From Barthelona sp. PCE (Eukaryota > Metamonada: BaSk clade): DNA of 64,000 nucleotides. Within the stretch, counting starts at the first letter, position 1, and the number at the start of each line of letters is the position of its first letter. Location: contig JAUFOR010000003.1 of NCBI GenBank assembly GCA_040285745.1, positions 1,302,001 to 1,366,000 on the forward strand. The letters are read 5' to 3'. The translations under genes and the position numbers were made by a program. The notes under the pieces are model-generated. The model was not told the origin of the DNA. It worked only from the letters and a program-made list of their open reading frames with translations, and did not search any database. This document shows positions 38,017 to 47,131 of this stretch, in pieces.

Positions 38017-41000
38017 TTATACGGACTTGAAAGCTTCTCTTAGATGTGAAAACTTGCTTGCCCGCTTATTTTTGTTGGTTTCTTTGCGCTTCAAATAATT
38101 CTTAACTGCCTTTTGTAGCAAAAGCACTGTTCTTATATTCAGTTTCGGCTTGTTCGAGTTATTCTCCTTCTTGGCATCTCCTAACCTATTCTTCAGCTGT
38201 GTTAGGCCTGCCATAAAGTCTTCACTAAGTCTCGTCTGTTGATTCGTCAAATTAAAAGTGGCGAACGTACCTCGTAAATGTTGTAATGATAAAAAAAGTC
38301 TGTTTCCTATCCATATAAGTTGGCTCATCCCTGTCCAACACGCCAAGGGGAAGTTCTCCTTCTCCTTTAAGTTGATTATCAATGTTCGTCTTGAGTCAAG
38401 CATATCAATAAAGACCTTGAGCCATCTGTGATGCGTGCTCCTGATTAATCTATTCAACACATGCAATGTCTCGTTCAAAGTCTGTACATTAACACCCTTA
38501 AACACAGCATCACGCTCCTCAACTGTGATCGACTGGATTTTTAACATTGGTGAAACAATAGGAAGTCGGTCCTTTGAGAAATATAATGGACAATGATACA
38601 CAAACTTCTTAATGTCATCCCACGTCATTGTAAAATCAACACCACGTCGAATACGCAAATTATCTTTAACAGTCCACTGTTTAAGCACTTTTCTTTCATC
38701 TTTTAGTGTCATACGAGTGCTTGATAGTGAATTACTAAAGAAATCCAGCAATTTCGAATCCTCAGTAACACTTTTTTCATTTAGATTAAATGTATTGATC
38801 TTTTCAGAGATAACATCAATAAATTCGATTGGTAATCCCATTCGTTGGAATTGATCAAACGTGAACTTGTCCTCCATGTACAGGTTGTTGAATTCTCTTA
38901 TGTGAGAATCACATCTTAATGCTTCTAGATGGAAAAGACCATAAATGAATGCAAAGATATCAATTCCTTCACTTCGCTGAATATCACCATCATCCTCAAC
39001 AAACATCGACGGGATGCGCTGTGCATCAATGGCCAGCTCATTAACGAGGTTAGATAGCTCAACCGAATCGTAGATATTATCAAAAACAGTGTGACACATT
39101 CGTTGCAAGTTGTGGATGCTAACGACAAAGGGCAGGTGATATATCAAGTCATGCGGCACGTTTAGTCCATCGCATTCCTCTTCCAACGCAAGTTGAAAGA
39201 CATTAATATACAAAGTGAGGAATGAAAATGGAAACTTTTGCCTAATACAGCCATCAGTTTCTTTTAGATATATTTTCCTGTATGGGGAAGGGGTGGCCGG
39301 GGTTGAGTTGGAACAATCCAAAAAGCAACAGAAAAAATTAATGAAGTGATCGCGGAGACGAAAAATTTCTAATAATTGCCAGAAACTAAAAACAAATTGT
39401 ATGAAATACCTCATATTTTGGATTGATTCAATATCCAATATCGAATAGAAAGATTCTAAAACATTGTCTTCCAAAAAGTACTGGATCATTACATCGCAGA
39501 AACAATAACTTTTAAATGGGGGAACGAACTTCTCTTCAAAAACAATACCACACATATGGTTTATAGTTTTTAGTACGAGTTTGGACGTGAATCTCTTCAT
39601 TGTCATCATTAAATTGTGATTGCTGTTGACCTGGCCCGAAAGACTCAGCCAAAATTCATTGTCTGAAGGAACAACATTCATTGACCGGAACAGCGGGTGC
39701 TCTGGCTGCTTGAACTGGTTCTTCAGATACTCAATCCTTTGGCATTCAAAAGATAGAAAATCAACTTCGAATTCGGCAATCTCATGGAAAGATTTTGGTT
39801 CTAGGGCATCAGAATGCAGCTCAAGTAGGCGCTCAAGTAGCTGTAGGCGCTTCAATTCAACTCTTTCCCGCTCCATCTTATTATGCTCTTCTTCAGACAC
39901 GTCTCTTCTTTGAGGCAACTTAATTTCATCATCTGAAAGCTCTCCCTCGGACAATTCCTTGTAATGGTATCCCTCTTTCTCATCAATAACATAGTCTATG
40001 TTGCCCATCATGTCATAATCGAGCTCAGTGATTGGAATTTCCTCACCATTAGTTACAGCTACACTCATCCTCCGGGCTCGCTTGTAAGTCTCCTTCGAGC
40101 GGGACAGCCGGACAATGAGGTTACGGAGTTCATGTATTTCCTGGTCCTTCATCTTTACCGATGCCTGCAACTGTGCTATCAAAGCGTTTCTATCTTCGAG
40201 TCTGGACTTTAGCTTCTTAACTTGAGTTTCAACCTTGAACTGGGGGATTTCTAGGTTGTTCAGCACTTCTCGCTGCACAACGATATCTCGAAGTGAAACA
40301 ATTTCTTTTTCTTGTACAGATAAAATTTTTTCAAAGTGTGTAATTAATTTAACTAGCTCATTCTGTCTGTTTCCAGCTAATTTTTGGATCCTATACAGAT
40401 GTTCCTGAGACTTTTTACGAAAGGTTTGGAAATCTTTCAAAGCAGTATCATACTTAATGTTTGTACTCTCTACAACACCAAACATAGCTGTGAACAGGAC
40501 CTTTATGCGCTCGTACACAGCTTGGAACATCTGAGATCTAGGTAAGGATGTTGTTGCAACCTGTCGAACCAATTCAAGCCAAACGCTCATTAAAATCTCC
40601 AATTCTTTCTTTATGATTGTGATTGGGTTATTTGTCACGTCATCATCCTGCTCAGCCTCCTCTAACATCTGTAGCACACAACCTGAAACAAACCTTACTT
40701 GGTATTCACTGATAGGTCTGTTCTGTGGGAAAATGCGTTCATACCATTTGTTATCTAAGAAGACCAGATCTTCCGGGTCAATGTTGTTTAGTTCTATGTT
40801 TTGAATGTCGACTAATTTATGATATTCGGGAGGAATAAAGGTTGAAAAAACATGAGAATTCTCATCATGATTAGGAAAGATTTCTGGTAATAAATCTTCA
40901 GTCTGTTGCTTAATAAGCTTCTTTCGTTTCTTCAGGTTCTTGGCGAGCTCCATAGACGGAAAAAGATCTGCAGAAGAAACGCGAGAAAGCGAACGTAATT

Positions 41001-41427
41001 CGGTTACTTTTTTGAAATCGTCATCAGTCTTTAATACGTTGCGTAATTTCCCCAGGTACTCCTTCATCGATGTCATAGGACGTGGTTGAATGGTAGATTC
41101 ACCTACTTGAACCCCAAAACTCTTACTTTCAACTGGTTTTGCTTGTTTGGTTGATATTTTTAGTTTTGCTTTCCGCACATGTGGCTTTTTATGGGACTTT
41201 GGCGGCTGCACAGGTGTAAAGGGTTCTGAAACTCGAGGTTTGGTATTATTCTGCATCTGGGTGAGTTCAGAAGAAAATACTGCTTGTTTCTTTAAAATGA
41301 AGTTGTCCCTTGAGCTTGCACGAGATAACACTGCTTTTTTATGGGGAAAAAAGCGAGGCGACTCGAAGCGAAATTTTGGTGCATCAATAGGGGGAAGTGT
41401 GATGCTTTTATCGTTCTTCCAATCCAT
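38017..41427 (-). CDS. Large coiled-coil hypothetical protein
   Basis: A 1136-residue orphan. Residues 1-130 are basic and disordered with Pro-rich bits (PFTPVQPPKSHKKP). Residues about 330-460 are predicted coiled coil (RIQKLAGNRQNELVKLITHFEKIL, LEDRNALIAQLQASVKMKDQEI). A charged, acidic linker follows, then a long helical region to the end. The last 50 residues include LLLQKAVKNYLKRKET, which resembles an IQ motif (calmodulin binding). The overall plan recalls flagellar/basal-body proteins, but this is only a resemblance. The start is ATG 41427 with a GTGAAAAGG box on the opposite sense upstream, and it is divergent from RER1 with 80 bases between starts. Confidence 0.75.
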   Translation of the reverse strand: MDWKNDKSITLPPIDAPKFRFESPRFFPHKKAVLSRASSRDNFILKKQAVFSSELTQMQNNTKPRVSEPFTPVQPPKSHKKPHVRKAKLKISTKQAKPVESKSFGVQVGESTIQPRPMTSMKEYLGKLRNVLKTDDDFKKVTELRSLSRVSSADLFPSMELAKNLKKRKKLIKQQTEDLLPEIFPNHDENSHVFSTFIPPEYHKLVDIQNIELNNIDPEDLVFLDNKWYERIFPQNRPISEYQVRFVSGCVLQMLEEAEQDDDVTNNPITIIKKELEILMSVWLELVRQVATTSLPRSQMFQAVYERIKVLFTAMFGVVESTNIKYDTALKDFQTFRKKSQEHLYRIQKLAGNRQNELVKLITHFEKILSVQEKEIVSLRDIVVQREVLNNLEIPQFKVETQVKKLKSRLEDRNALIAQLQASVKMKDQEIHELRNLIVRLSRSKETYKRARRMSVAVTNGEEIPITELDYDMMGNIDYVIDEKEGYHYKELSEGELSDDEIKLPQRRDVSEEEHNKMERERVELKRLQLLERLLELHSDALEPKSFHEIAEFEVDFLSFECQRIEYLKNQFKQPEHPLFRSMNVVPSDNEFWLSLSGQVNSNHNLMMTMKRFTSKLVLKTINHMCGIVFEEKFVPPFKSYCFCDVMIQYFLEDNVLESFYSILDIESIQNMRYFIQFVFSFWQLLEIFRLRDHFINFFCCFLDCSNSTPATPSPYRKIYLKETDGCIRQKFPFSFLTLYINVFQLALEEECDGLNVPHDLIYHLPFVVSIHNLQRMCHTVFDNIYDSVELSNLVNELAIDAQRIPSMFVEDDGDIQRSEGIDIFAFIYGLFHLEALRCDSHIREFNNLYMEDKFTFDQFQRMGLPIEFIDVISEKINTFNLNEKSVTEDSKLLDFFSNSLSSTRMTLKDERKVLKQWTVKDNLRIRRGVDFTMTWDDIKKFVYHCPLYFSKDRLPIVSPMLKIQSITVEERDAVFKGVNVQTLNETLHVLNRLIRSTHHRWLKVFIDMLDSRRTLIINLKEKENFPLACWTGMSQLIWIGNRLFLSLQHLRGTFATFNLTNQQTRLSEDFMAGLTQLKNRLGDAKKENNSNKPKLNIRTVLLLQKAVKNYLKRKETNKNKRASKFSHLREAFKSV

Positions 41428-41464
41428 TAGGTGCTCATGTCGATACGGGAAATGTATCGAGAAT

Positions 41465-41497
41465 GTGAAAAGGCTTGTTTTGTATTTAACACCTTTC
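41465..41497. promoter_or_regulatory. Bidirectional promoter, orphan and RER1
   Basis: CCTTTTCAC on the minus strand (41465-41473, 37 bases before the ATG at 41427) and CCTTTC on the plus strand (41492-41497, 10 bases before the ATG at 41508). Two divergent boxes in 80 bases. Confidence 0.55.
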
Positions 41498-41507
41498 TAC
41501 TTGCAAA

Positions 41508-42149
41508 ATGAACTTCAGCATGGATTCACTGCGCAAGTATCTTGATATGCTAGTCCCATACGACCGAATGCGATGGGGACTTGCGGCGTTTTCATTCTTC
41601 CTGTTTTTTGTAAGAATCATCAGTTGTAACGGTTTTTATATCATTGCATATGCTTACTGTATCTACCTCTTACTGCTTCTCCTAGCATTTTTAACTCCTC
41701 GTGATATGATGGAGCTTATGTCTGCAGAAGAAAAAGATGAAGGAGAACCCGATGCAGAATTTAGGCCATTCCGTAGAAAGCTCAGTGAGTTTAAGGCATG
41801 GACAGCTGTCATGCAATCCACAATTATATGTTTATTCCTCACTTTATTCCCCTTCTTAGACATTGAGGTTTATGTTCCTATTTTAGTTATTTATTTTATT
41901 GTGCTATCTTATATGATGTTGAAGAAGCAGATCGAACACATGATTAGATATAAATATGTTCCATGGAACATTAAAAAACAAAAATTCTCAGCTCCTTCCG
42001 ATGAAAAGAAAAATGATGATATTTTCCAACCAAACACATCCAAACCAATCACACCAGGATTCAGCAGTTCGATCTTTAATGAACCTGAAAGTGATTTAAA
42101 ACAAATTTCGGAAACTATTGAAGAGAAAGATAAGAGTAAAATGGATTAA
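41508..42149 (+). CDS. RER1: RER1, Golgi-to-ER retrieval receptor
   Basis: A 213-residue membrane protein that returns escaped ER membrane proteins from the early Golgi in COPI vesicles. Conserved RER1 blocks: YDRMRWGLA at the first helix, GFYIIAYAYCIYLLLLLLAFLTPRDM, EFRPFRRKLSEFKAW, and IYFIVLSYMMLKKQIEHMIRYKYVPW. Four membrane segments are visible, two near residues 25-65 and two near 105-145. The C-terminal 60 residues are charged and variable. The start could be MNFSM (41508) or the next ATG at 41520. Its stop codon is directly adjacent to the stop of the convergent gene. Confidence 0.95.
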   Translation: MNFSMDSLRKYLDMLVPYDRMRWGLAAFSFFLFFVRIISCNGFYIIAYAYCIYLLLLLLAFLTPRDMMELMSAEEKDEGEPDAEFRPFRRKLSEFKAWTAVMQSTIICLFLTLFPFLDIEVYVPILVIYFIVLSYMMLKKQIEHMIRYKYVPWNIKKQKFSAPSDEKKNDDIFQPNTSKPITPGFSSSIFNEPESDLKQISETIEEKDKSKMD

Positions 42150-42860
42150 CTATAATTGAAGCATATTTAAACTAATAATTGCACTGGTGATTGCAGCAAG
42201 AGGTCGTGGATCAGGTTGTCTTGCTACATGATCTCTATAAAAATGTAAAAATGTACCTATATGGTTTATCACAACGGCTGTTGCATCTTCTCTCATTATC
42301 ATATTTACCAATAACTCACAGAGAGCATCCACATATATCTGATCCCCACGTATATAATTAACAGTTTCTTCATTTGTTACATCATACAAGATTTTAGAAA
42401 TTTTTTCAAGATGATCCGTTGAAATTTCTAAAAGATGCTTATTGAACTTTCTAAACAGGGAGTAGAACTTCAATCCCACCATACCACCATTGAATTGTTC
42501 AGAAGATAGGGCATGTAAGAAAGTATATTCATTTCTCCTTATCTGGGGTCTTTCTATTTTTTGTTCAACTTTGACTGCGTCGTAAAGCTCCTCGAATATT
42601 GGGTCAGCAGGTATTTCTGATTCTTCTCGACCAGTAATATGTTCATTGATATCATTCTTACTTAATTTGGTCTTGTAGCCCACAAGATTGTGCATTAGAG
42701 TGTGTTCCATCTCATGATCAAGGTTGCCCTTAAGGTAAAAACAAAAAATATCGATAGAAATGCGCCACATTTGATTTGGATGTTTGTGAAGAATGCGGTC
42801 GAAATTCTTAAGTTGCTGCTTCGTCCTATGCCACGACTCTGTCTTAGGCTCTTCAATCAT
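42150..42860 (-). CDS. Hypothetical protein
   Basis: A 236-residue protein, probably helical (KQQLKNFDRILHKHPNQMW, LYDVTNEETVNYIRGDQIYVDALCELLVNM). The N-terminal half is charged; the rest has a helical, repeat-like feel. No family is recognised. Its stop codon begins at the base immediately after RER1's stop codon, so their 3' UTRs must overlap. The upstream box CCTTTTC supports the ATG at 42860. Confidence 0.72.
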   Translation of the reverse strand: MIEEPKTESWHRTKQQLKNFDRILHKHPNQMWRISIDIFCFYLKGNLDHEMEHTLMHNLVGYKTKLSKNDINEHITGREESEIPADPIFEELYDAVKVEQKIERPQIRRNEYTFLHALSSEQFNGGMVGLKFYSLFRKFNKHLLEISTDHLEKISKILYDVTNEETVNYIRGDQIYVDALCELLVNMIMREDATAVVINHIGTFLHFYRDHVARQPDPRPLAAITSAIISLNMLQL

Positions 42861-42877
42861 TTGTGTAAAACAGTTTT

Positions 42878-42884
42878 GAAAAGG
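42878..42884 (-). promoter_or_regulatory. CCTTTTC core promoter box
   Basis: CCTTTTC on the minus strand, 17 bases before the ATG at 42860. Confidence 0.45.
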
Positions 42885-43287
42885 TGGTTTTTGGATTAAC
42901 GCTCTTTACTCATTATTATGATTGTATATTTTTTAGAATGGTGGTTGAATTAGGCAGATATCATTGTTTGCGGTCATATTTTCTCATTATACATAGGGAA
43001 TAATTTACTTTGACATGTTTTATTCAGGGTTAGTTAATGACTTCATGCAGAGAAATATCTGCTTTGGTACCTAAATAATCATTATTAGTCCAAATAGTGG
43101 ACTAGTATCGCCAATTTTGTTTTGCTCAGCTTTATTGACAGATATGCACAGTATATTATCGAACACTGGATTATAAACATGCTTTTAAAGCTTCAATTGT
43201 AAAATAAAGTATGTAAGAGATGTCTTACAGTTGTAAACTTTTTGTGCTTTTCAAAATCTCACTCCATTCTTTTATTCAGAACCGTTT
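42885..43287. other. Intergenic spacer upstream of HMG-CoA synthase
   Basis: About 400 AT-rich bases hold an inverted repeat TAGTCCA-AATAG-TGGACTA (43086-43104) that could form a small hairpin. No open frame or RNA gene is recognised. Near the right end TCACTCCATTCTTTTATTCA (about 43259-43278) may be the promoter of HMG-CoA synthase. Confidence 0.4.
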
Positions 43288-44625
43288 ATGCGTTCTAACG
43301 TGGGGATCCATTACATAGAGTACTACGTGCCACCGTATTACATCGAACAGTCTGAGCTGGAAACTTTTGATGGCGTCAGTTCTGGTAAATACAGCATAGG
43401 TTTGGGACAGGAACAGATGTCGTTTTGCAGCGATCGTGAGGACAGTATTTCTATGTCATTGACAGTTGTAGACTCACTTCTCAAGAAGAGTGGTATTAGC
43501 TATGCTGACATTGGACGTATTGATGTTGGAACTGAGTCTATAATGGACAGGAGCAAGTCAATCAAGTCATATCTTATGGATCTGTTTACAGAATGTGGAA
43601 ATTTGGATGTTGAAGGTTGTGACACGTATAATGCTTGTTATGGTGGCACTAACGCTTTATTCAACGCGTGTAGTTGGGTAGAGTCATCATCATGGGATGA
43701 ACGTTGGGCGCTGGTAGTTTCCACAGACATAGCCACATATGCAACTGGACCTGCTCGTCCTAGTGGAGGAGCTGGTGCTGTCGCTCTGCTCATAGGACCC
43801 AACGCCCCCATTGTCCTCGATCCATTACGTGCTTCATATAGCAAGCATGTGTATGATTTTTACAAACCGGACATGACCAGCGAGTATCCCCAAGTGCAAG
43901 GTAAGTTATCACTTGAATGCTACCTTGCTGCCATCGATGGGTGCTACGAAGGTCTTGCCCGGAAGCACAGAAACAAAGGAGGACGGTTCTCGTTGGAAAA
44001 TTGCGATTTTGTGTGTTTCCATACTCCTTTTAACAAGATGATCCAAAAGGCCACAGCACGCCTCAGGTTCAACGAACTCATCAACACACCAGCTGATGAA
44101 AGACCTGAACTTGCTGATGTCATTATTGAAGCACTCAATAATCCTTCACAGACTTTATCGGACAAACCGCTTGAAAAGGCCTTGGTTGCGCTCATGAAGC
44201 AGGAGGGGATCTACGCAGGCAAGGTTGCCCCAGGAGATCGATTGAACAAACGCGTTGGTAATATGTATACGGCAAGCATATTCGGATCTCTAATTTCTCT
44301 CCTTTCAGAGATTTCCCGTGATGGCGATCAGAGCGTGCTTATGTTTTCTTATGGCTCTGGCCTTTGTGCAACGATGTTTACACTCAAACTGGATCACACA
44401 CATTGTGGATTACAGACATTAATAGATGAGATAGACATTGGTGCTCTTGATGAACGTGTTAAGTGCACTCCTCAACAATTCGTTGATACATTGCAGATTG
44501 CAGAGAGCCGATTCAATACACGTGACTACACACCAACTGGAGAAATCAATGATCTGACAACAGGTTGCTTTTATTTGTGTGAGGTTACAGATTCGTACCA
44601 ACGTATATATACTAAAAAAGAATAA
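43288..44625 (+). CDS. HMGCS: Hydroxymethylglutaryl-CoA synthase
   Basis: A 445-residue enzyme condensing acetyl-CoA with acetoacetyl-CoA, the second step of the mevalonate pathway to isoprenoids, in the cytosol. Catalytic residues are visible: Glu83 in GTESIMDRSK, the acyl-accepting Cys117 in NACYGGTNALF, and His245 in CFHTPFNKM. The glycine-rich SGGAGAVALLIG and the late YTASIFGSLISLLSE and GSGLCATMF fit eukaryotic HMGCS. The protein has no mitochondrial or membrane targeting. It converges on the BBS8 gene with 7 bases between stop codons. Confidence 0.96.
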   Translation: MRSNVGIHYIEYYVPPYYIEQSELETFDGVSSGKYSIGLGQEQMSFCSDREDSISMSLTVVDSLLKKSGISYADIGRIDVGTESIMDRSKSIKSYLMDLFTECGNLDVEGCDTYNACYGGTNALFNACSWVESSSWDERWALVVSTDIATYATGPARPSGGAGAVALLIGPNAPIVLDPLRASYSKHVYDFYKPDMTSEYPQVQGKLSLECYLAAIDGCYEGLARKHRNKGGRFSLENCDFVCFHTPFNKMIQKATARLRFNELINTPADERPELADVIIEALNNPSQTLSDKPLEKALVALMKQEGIYAGKVAPGDRLNKRVGNMYTASIFGSLISLLSEISRDGDQSVLMFSYGSGLCATMFTLKLDHTHCGLQTLIDEIDIGALDERVKCTPQQFVDTLQIAESRFNTRDYTPTGEINDLTTGCFYLCEVTDSYQRIYTKKE

Positions 44626-44632
44626 ACATATT

Positions 44633-46144
44633 CTAACTATTATGGAATTCACTCTCTATATCATCACGAAGCTCTATAGAGTCACTATGTGTTGGATTAC
44701 GTTCAAGCGATAATTTGACATCAACATAGGCCTTCTCCAGATCTCCCTCCTTGTTTGCAAGGAAACTGGAGTTAAAGTAAGGTTCAAATAAGGCATCATT
44801 CAAGATTTTTGACTTGTTCAAGAACTCTTCAGCCTGGAATACATTATTTTTCCTAATCTCCAACACAGCGAGGTTGTTATATGCCTCTGCGTTGTTTGGA
44901 TTGTACGCTATAGCTATCCTCAGTGATTGGTAACTCAACCCAACATCACCCACAGCAATACCAATATGGCTCATATTGAACCAGACGTCGCTCAACAAAT
45001 CAGGCTGACTGTGTGCAAGTTTGATAGCAGACTGCATGCAGCCCAGCGCAACATCATACTGCCCACTGTAAAAGGCACACATACCAAGATTAGACCATAC
45101 CTCAGGTCCGGCCACACCCATTTGTAGGAGCCTTCGGTACAGCCTCATAGCCACCTCCTTTCTTTCGTTGTAGAACTCTGTGGCGGCCAGGTATGCAATG
45201 CCTTCGACACATGATGGATCTTGTTTTAAAATATCTCTGTAAGCATCAGTGGCCTTCTCAGTTTCCCCCATCTCGTCATGGAGACGTGCAATAGCCAACT
45301 GGATGGAAATATCGTTCGGAAAAGAGTTCCGGGCCCGCACATACCAATCAAGCGCGACACGTGGTTGGTCCAGCTTCTTATAAACTTTTGCCAACTCTAA
45401 GAATACAGTGATTGTCTCTTGTGTCTTCAGCGCACTCTTGAACTGCTTCTCTGCCTCACGCAGCATGCCCAACTGGTAGTAGGCCTTACCCAACCGCGCC
45501 TTCCAGAACCAATCCTTGTAGTTGCATCTTACAGTCGCCATTGCAGCTAATTCAAGAGCCTTCCGAGGCCTGTGCTCAACATATAAGATATAGTCTATCA
45601 ACACCTTTGACAGCTCAGGCTTCTTGCTCTGCTTTCGAAAATCTATAACGTCAATATCAATGAATTGTCCTCCGTATGCTGTAATACTAGCTGTACCCAA
45701 TCTGACGAGACGACCAGCATTCGTCACAGGTCGAGCTGTTCCAGGCTTGAAGCCTGTGAACGCGTTTCGCACAGCAACTGAAGTAGTACCCGGTCGTGAA
45801 GTAGTTCCAGGACGTAGGAAACCAGTTGCCGGCCTTCCGCTTTGTGTCATAGGGCGATTACCAGTCTTTGTGTTGCGTGCCAGGGATGTGCCGGGTCTTG
45901 GGGTTGATGATATAGCGTTTTCATCCATAATAACATCAGCAAGACTCTCATCATCGAACTCTGTGTCATCAATCCAGTTTTTCTGAATTAAAGCACGCGC
46001 CTTTGTGTACCACGCAGCCTGGTCACGAGGGTTTTTTGCGAGTAGCCCAGTTAGAACATCGATAGCGCTATTGAACTGCCTTTTGCGAAGCTTAACAAGT
46101 GCGTAGAAGAAGGGATCCACGCCTTCAGGTACATTTGTGCTCAT
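44633..46144 (-). CDS. TTC8: BBSome subunit BBS8 (TTC8)
   Basis: A 503-residue ciliary trafficking protein. Family marks are RPGTSLAR and further RPGT/RPVT motifs within residues 80-160 (a TTC8 signature rich in 'RPxT'), then AYGGQFIDID and at least seven tetratricopeptide repeats through residue 490, such as WFWKARLGKAYYQLGMLREAEKQF. BBS8 is part of the BBSome coat that moves membrane proteins in cilia with intraflagellar transport. Its presence says the organism builds a cilium or flagellum. The start at 46144 follows CCTTTTCAC. Confidence 0.93.
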   Translation of the reverse strand: MSTNVPEGVDPFFYALVKLRKRQFNSAIDVLTGLLAKNPRDQAAWYTKARALIQKNWIDDTEFDDESLADVIMDENAISSTPRPGTSLARNTKTGNRPMTQSGRPATGFLRPGTTSRPGTTSVAVRNAFTGFKPGTARPVTNAGRLVRLGTASITAYGGQFIDIDVIDFRKQSKKPELSKVLIDYILYVEHRPRKALELAAMATVRCNYKDWFWKARLGKAYYQLGMLREAEKQFKSALKTQETITVFLELAKVYKKLDQPRVALDWYVRARNSFPNDISIQLAIARLHDEMGETEKATDAYRDILKQDPSCVEGIAYLAATEFYNERKEVAMRLYRRLLQMGVAGPEVWSNLGMCAFYSGQYDVALGCMQSAIKLAHSQPDLLSDVWFNMSHIGIAVGDVGLSYQSLRIAIAYNPNNAEAYNNLAVLEIRKNNVFQAEEFLNKSKILNDALFEPYFNSSFLANKEGDLEKAYVDVKLSLERNPTHSDSIELRDDIESEFHNS

Positions 46145-46160
46145 TTACGAGGATAAAAAT

Positions 46161-46169
46161 GTGAAAAGG
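46161..46169 (-). promoter_or_regulatory. CCTTTTCAC core promoter box
   Basis: CCTTTTCAC on the minus strand, 16 bases before the BBS8 ATG at 46144. Confidence 0.5.
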
Positions 46170-46318
46170 AAGTGATAATTGCCAAAACGGGTAATCTGCT
46201 TGTGTGAGACAAACGCTCACGCACTTACTAAAAGAAAGTTGTGTAAATTTAAGGTGAGGTCAGGTGCAACACAAGCAAAAGCCGAAAAACTGAAACAGAA
46301 GCGTTATTTTTTTATTAA

Positions 46319-46345
46319 CCCTTTCGTTTGTTTTTTATTCTTTTC
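46319..46345 (+). promoter_or_regulatory. CCCTTTC and CTTTTCAT promoter boxes
   Basis: Two boxes precede the SNARE ATG at 46367: CCCTTTC at 46319-46325 and a CTTTTCAT-type match near 46339-46346. Either may be the start site. Confidence 0.4.
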
Positions 46346-46366
46346 ATCTGTTCATAGCAACATATT

Positions 46367-47071
46367 ATGAGCGTCAAACAGATTCAGACAATGAGCCAAG
46401 GGCTTGAGCAACAAATCGACATTCTTGAAGCACGTGTTTCAGCACTGGAAGACTTTGAGGATGAGTCAGAGCTGTTAGACGAGGTCAACGATCTCGATGG
46501 TATGTTCAAGAAGGTCCGTTTGAGCAAAGACGACTTCGCCTTGGATATCGAAGATCTTGATAAGAATTCGAGTCATTACCATCGTTTCTTAAAGGAGGTC
46601 ACAGACTTCAGCAGCCAGCTGGATGACATCAACAACACTCTTAACTCTTACCGCAGACGTTTAGAACGCAAAGGATTGTTAAAAGGAACGAGTGCAAGAT
46701 TTGATTTAGAAAACGTTACAGTGGGTCAGAAGGTGAGCTTAGGTGTGAACGTTTCAAACAAAACAACGGATTTAATCGACCAGTTGGTGAAACAAGGTAA
46801 CGATATTCATGACACAGCGGTTGATCATTTGACTGAAGTACAAAGACAGACACTACAGATGGAAGGAATCGTTGACACACTCGACAATGTCATCTCTGAG
46901 GGAGAGATTGCATCGAAACAGGTAAGAGAGTTTATGAGGACTATCTCATCTGATAAGATGATTATGGCAATGATAATTGTTTTAATCTTAGGCATTGTGT
47001 TCATTGTAGCATACAAGATGTTCATTAACCCTGACGCGAACATCAATATCCCTGATGAAGATCAGTTTTAA
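46367..47071 (+). CDS. SNARE protein, tail-anchored (Q-type)
   Basis: A 234-residue membrane-fusion protein. N-terminal coiled coil (GLEQQIDILEARVSALEDF), then a SNARE-like heptad segment at residues about 130-190 (LIDQLVKQGNDIHDTAVDHL ... MEGIVDTLDNVI), and one C-terminal membrane anchor (MIIVLILGIVFIVAYKMFI) followed by a short tail. The layout suits a Qb-type (NPSN/Vti1-like) SNARE, but the class is uncertain because the central glutamine layer cannot be assigned with confidence. Its role would be vesicle fusion in the endomembrane system. Confidence 0.75.
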   Translation: MSVKQIQTMSQGLEQQIDILEARVSALEDFEDESELLDEVNDLDGMFKKVRLSKDDFALDIEDLDKNSSHYHRFLKEVTDFSSQLDDINNTLNSYRRRLERKGLLKGTSARFDLENVTVGQKVSLGVNVSNKTTDLIDQLVKQGNDIHDTAVDHLTEVQRQTLQMEGIVDTLDNVISEGEIASKQVREFMRTISSDKMIMAMIIVLILGIVFIVAYKMFINPDANINIPDEDQF

Positions 47072-47131
47072 GTGTAAATACCATGACATAGGTTTGGGTG
47101 AATTTACTAATATGGATGAATGGGAAAAGAG

